Origin: Streptococcus oriscaviae
GTDB taxonomy: Bacteria > Bacillota > Bacilli > Lactobacillales > Streptococcaceae
DNA length: 64,000 nt
Assembly (NCBI RefSeq): GCF_018137985.1
Contig: NZ_CP073084.1
Coordinates: 1,054,001-1,118,000 of the forward strand
Direction of reading: 5' to 3'
Shown here: one piece after another, positions 63,305-64,000 of the stretch
Numbering within the stretch: position 1 is the stretch's first letter
How the letters are laid out: the number at the start of each line of letters is the position of its first letter
Translations under genes and position numbers: made by a program
Notes under the pieces: model-generated
Told to the model about the DNA's origin: nothing
Seen by the model: only the letters and a program-made list of their open reading frames with translations
Databases searched by the model: none

Positions 63305-64000
63305 CTTCTCCTAGAAGACCAAAGTGGGCTAGAGCCTTGTATATGCCTTCTTTGTTGTTGCTGTCTGTCACATAAGAAGCGACTTGGCGTGCCCGTCTGG
63401 TGCCGTTTTTCATAGCCACTGAATAGCGAACTCCCTCCAGCATCTCGATGTCGTTATTGGAATCGCCAAACACCATCACGTCTTCCGGACCAAAGCCATA
63501 CCTCTCTCCAACCCGACGAATCCCTTCTAATTTTGAATTGCCTTTGTTAATAATATCTGCCGCATAGGGACTAGAACGGGTAAAGGTTAAAAATTCGTAC
63601 CGCTCCGCCAATTGTTTGGTTTCCTGCTCGGTCGCAAGCAACATCATCTGATAGACCGGCTTTCCAAGCACCTCCTCAAAATTGGCCTTTTTCTGGGGGC
63701 GCAAGCGCCTGATGAGCCGGTTAAAGATAAAGTTAATCACTCCTGCACAGGACTTGGGAACAATCCGGGAAATACGGTAGGCCAAATTTCCCACTCCAAA
63801 GCTCATGATATTGCTGCCGGCAATTCCATTCGCCATCCCAAAAGACAAATCCTTTTGATGACTTTCTGCATAGTCCATCATCACTTCTAACGCTTCGCGA
63901 GAAAGCTCGCTGGTGTAGAGTACCTGCTCACGAGAAAAAATGTACTGCCCGTTGTAGGCAATAGCGATGTCCAATCCAAGCGAAGCCATATATTGAAGCA
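63285..64000 (-). CDS. Cof-type HAD-IIB family phosphatase (5' end outside window)
   Basis: The frame stays open to the window edge (LQYMASLGLDIAIAYNGQYIF and upstream), so the catalytic DxDGT motif lies beyond base 64000. Visible parts are the cap domain and the C-terminal HAD motifs: the lysine in INKGNSKLEGI and the acidic motif FGDSNNDIEML followed by VAMKNG. Members dephosphorylate sugar phosphates or cofactors; the substrate is unknown. An internal ATG at 63989 is not the real start. Confidence 0.88.
   Translation of the reverse strand, partial: LQYMASLGLDIAIAYNGQYIFSREQVLYTSELSREALEVMMDYAESHQKDLSFGMANGIAGSNIMSFGVGNLAYRISRIVPKSCAGVINFIFNRLIRRLRPQKKANFEEVLGKPVYQMMLLATEQETKQLAERYEFLTFTRSSPYAADIINKGNSKLEGIRRVGERYGFGPEDVMVFGDSNNDIEMLEGVRYSVAMKNGTRRARQVASYVTDSNNKEGIYKALAHFGLLGEGVHVSK

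Overview
The window looks like a streptococcal chromosome, most probably Streptococcus suis or a close relative. The reasons are the low-GC Firmicute gene content, a streptococcal 16S rRNA, tRNA-Leu(AAG), many extended -10 promoters, the sufCDSUB, ilvBNC and rplM-rpsI arrangements, and rgpG next to mecA. The species call is from memory of gene content, not from a database match.

Layout. (1) 1-2.1 kb: end of an rRNA operon on the minus strand (16S, tRNA-Ala), with a consensus promoter. (2) 2.1-8.1 kb: an oligopeptide ABC transporter (oppA, then oppDFBC), divergent from the carboxypeptidase dacA and a small membrane protein (8.2-10.1 kb). (3) 10.4-15.6 kb: the sufCDSUB iron-sulfur cluster operon. 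(4) 15.6-21.4 kb: rgpG, mecA, uppP and a fused substrate-binding/permease amino-acid ABC transporter. (5) 21.4-32.5 kb: an SPFH protein, ilvA, ilvC and ilvBN, a divergent envelope cluster (GT2-GtrA glycosyltransferase, phosphodiester glycosidase, small membrane protein, PrsW-like protease) and ilvD. CodY-like boxes lie upstream of ilvB, ilvD and oppA, so branched-chain amino-acid synthesis and peptide uptake probably share nutritional control. (6) 32.5-34.3 kb: small housekeeping genes and a probable type I holin-like toxin.

(7) 34.375-45.208 kb: an integrated mobile element of about 10.8 kb, inserted in the 3' end of rpsI and bounded by an 18-bp direct repeat (attL/attR). Its right part carries a tyrosine integrase, an excisionase-like protein, a second tyrosine-recombinase-like protein behind a long structured leader, and a striking noncoding array of degenerate palindromic repeats with an almost exact 35-bp period (41.57-42.06 kb). 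Its left part is cargo that looks clostridial: a cluster of perfect hairpins (possible oriT or remnant), a small HTH protein, a DUF218 membrane protein, and a Bce-type peptide-antibiotic resistance module (response regulator, kinase, ATPase, permease, lipoprotein). No canonical relaxase gene is visible. The 35-bp array with the second recombinase is the best candidate for an undescribed system.

(8) 45.2-50.8 kb: rpsI-rplM with an L13-type leader, a TIM-barrel protein, degV, rlmB (apparently leaderless), fba and tRNA-Leu. (9) 50.9-57.9 kb: a seven-gene beta-glucoside/6-phosphosugar PTS operon with a PRD regulator, a MupG-like DUF871 protein and a GH1 phospho-beta-glucosidase. (10) 58.2-64 kb: nadV, rpoE, an AlaT-like aminotransferase, a universal stress protein with a long GC-rich leader, a MazG-like protein and a Cof-type HAD phosphatase cut by the window end.
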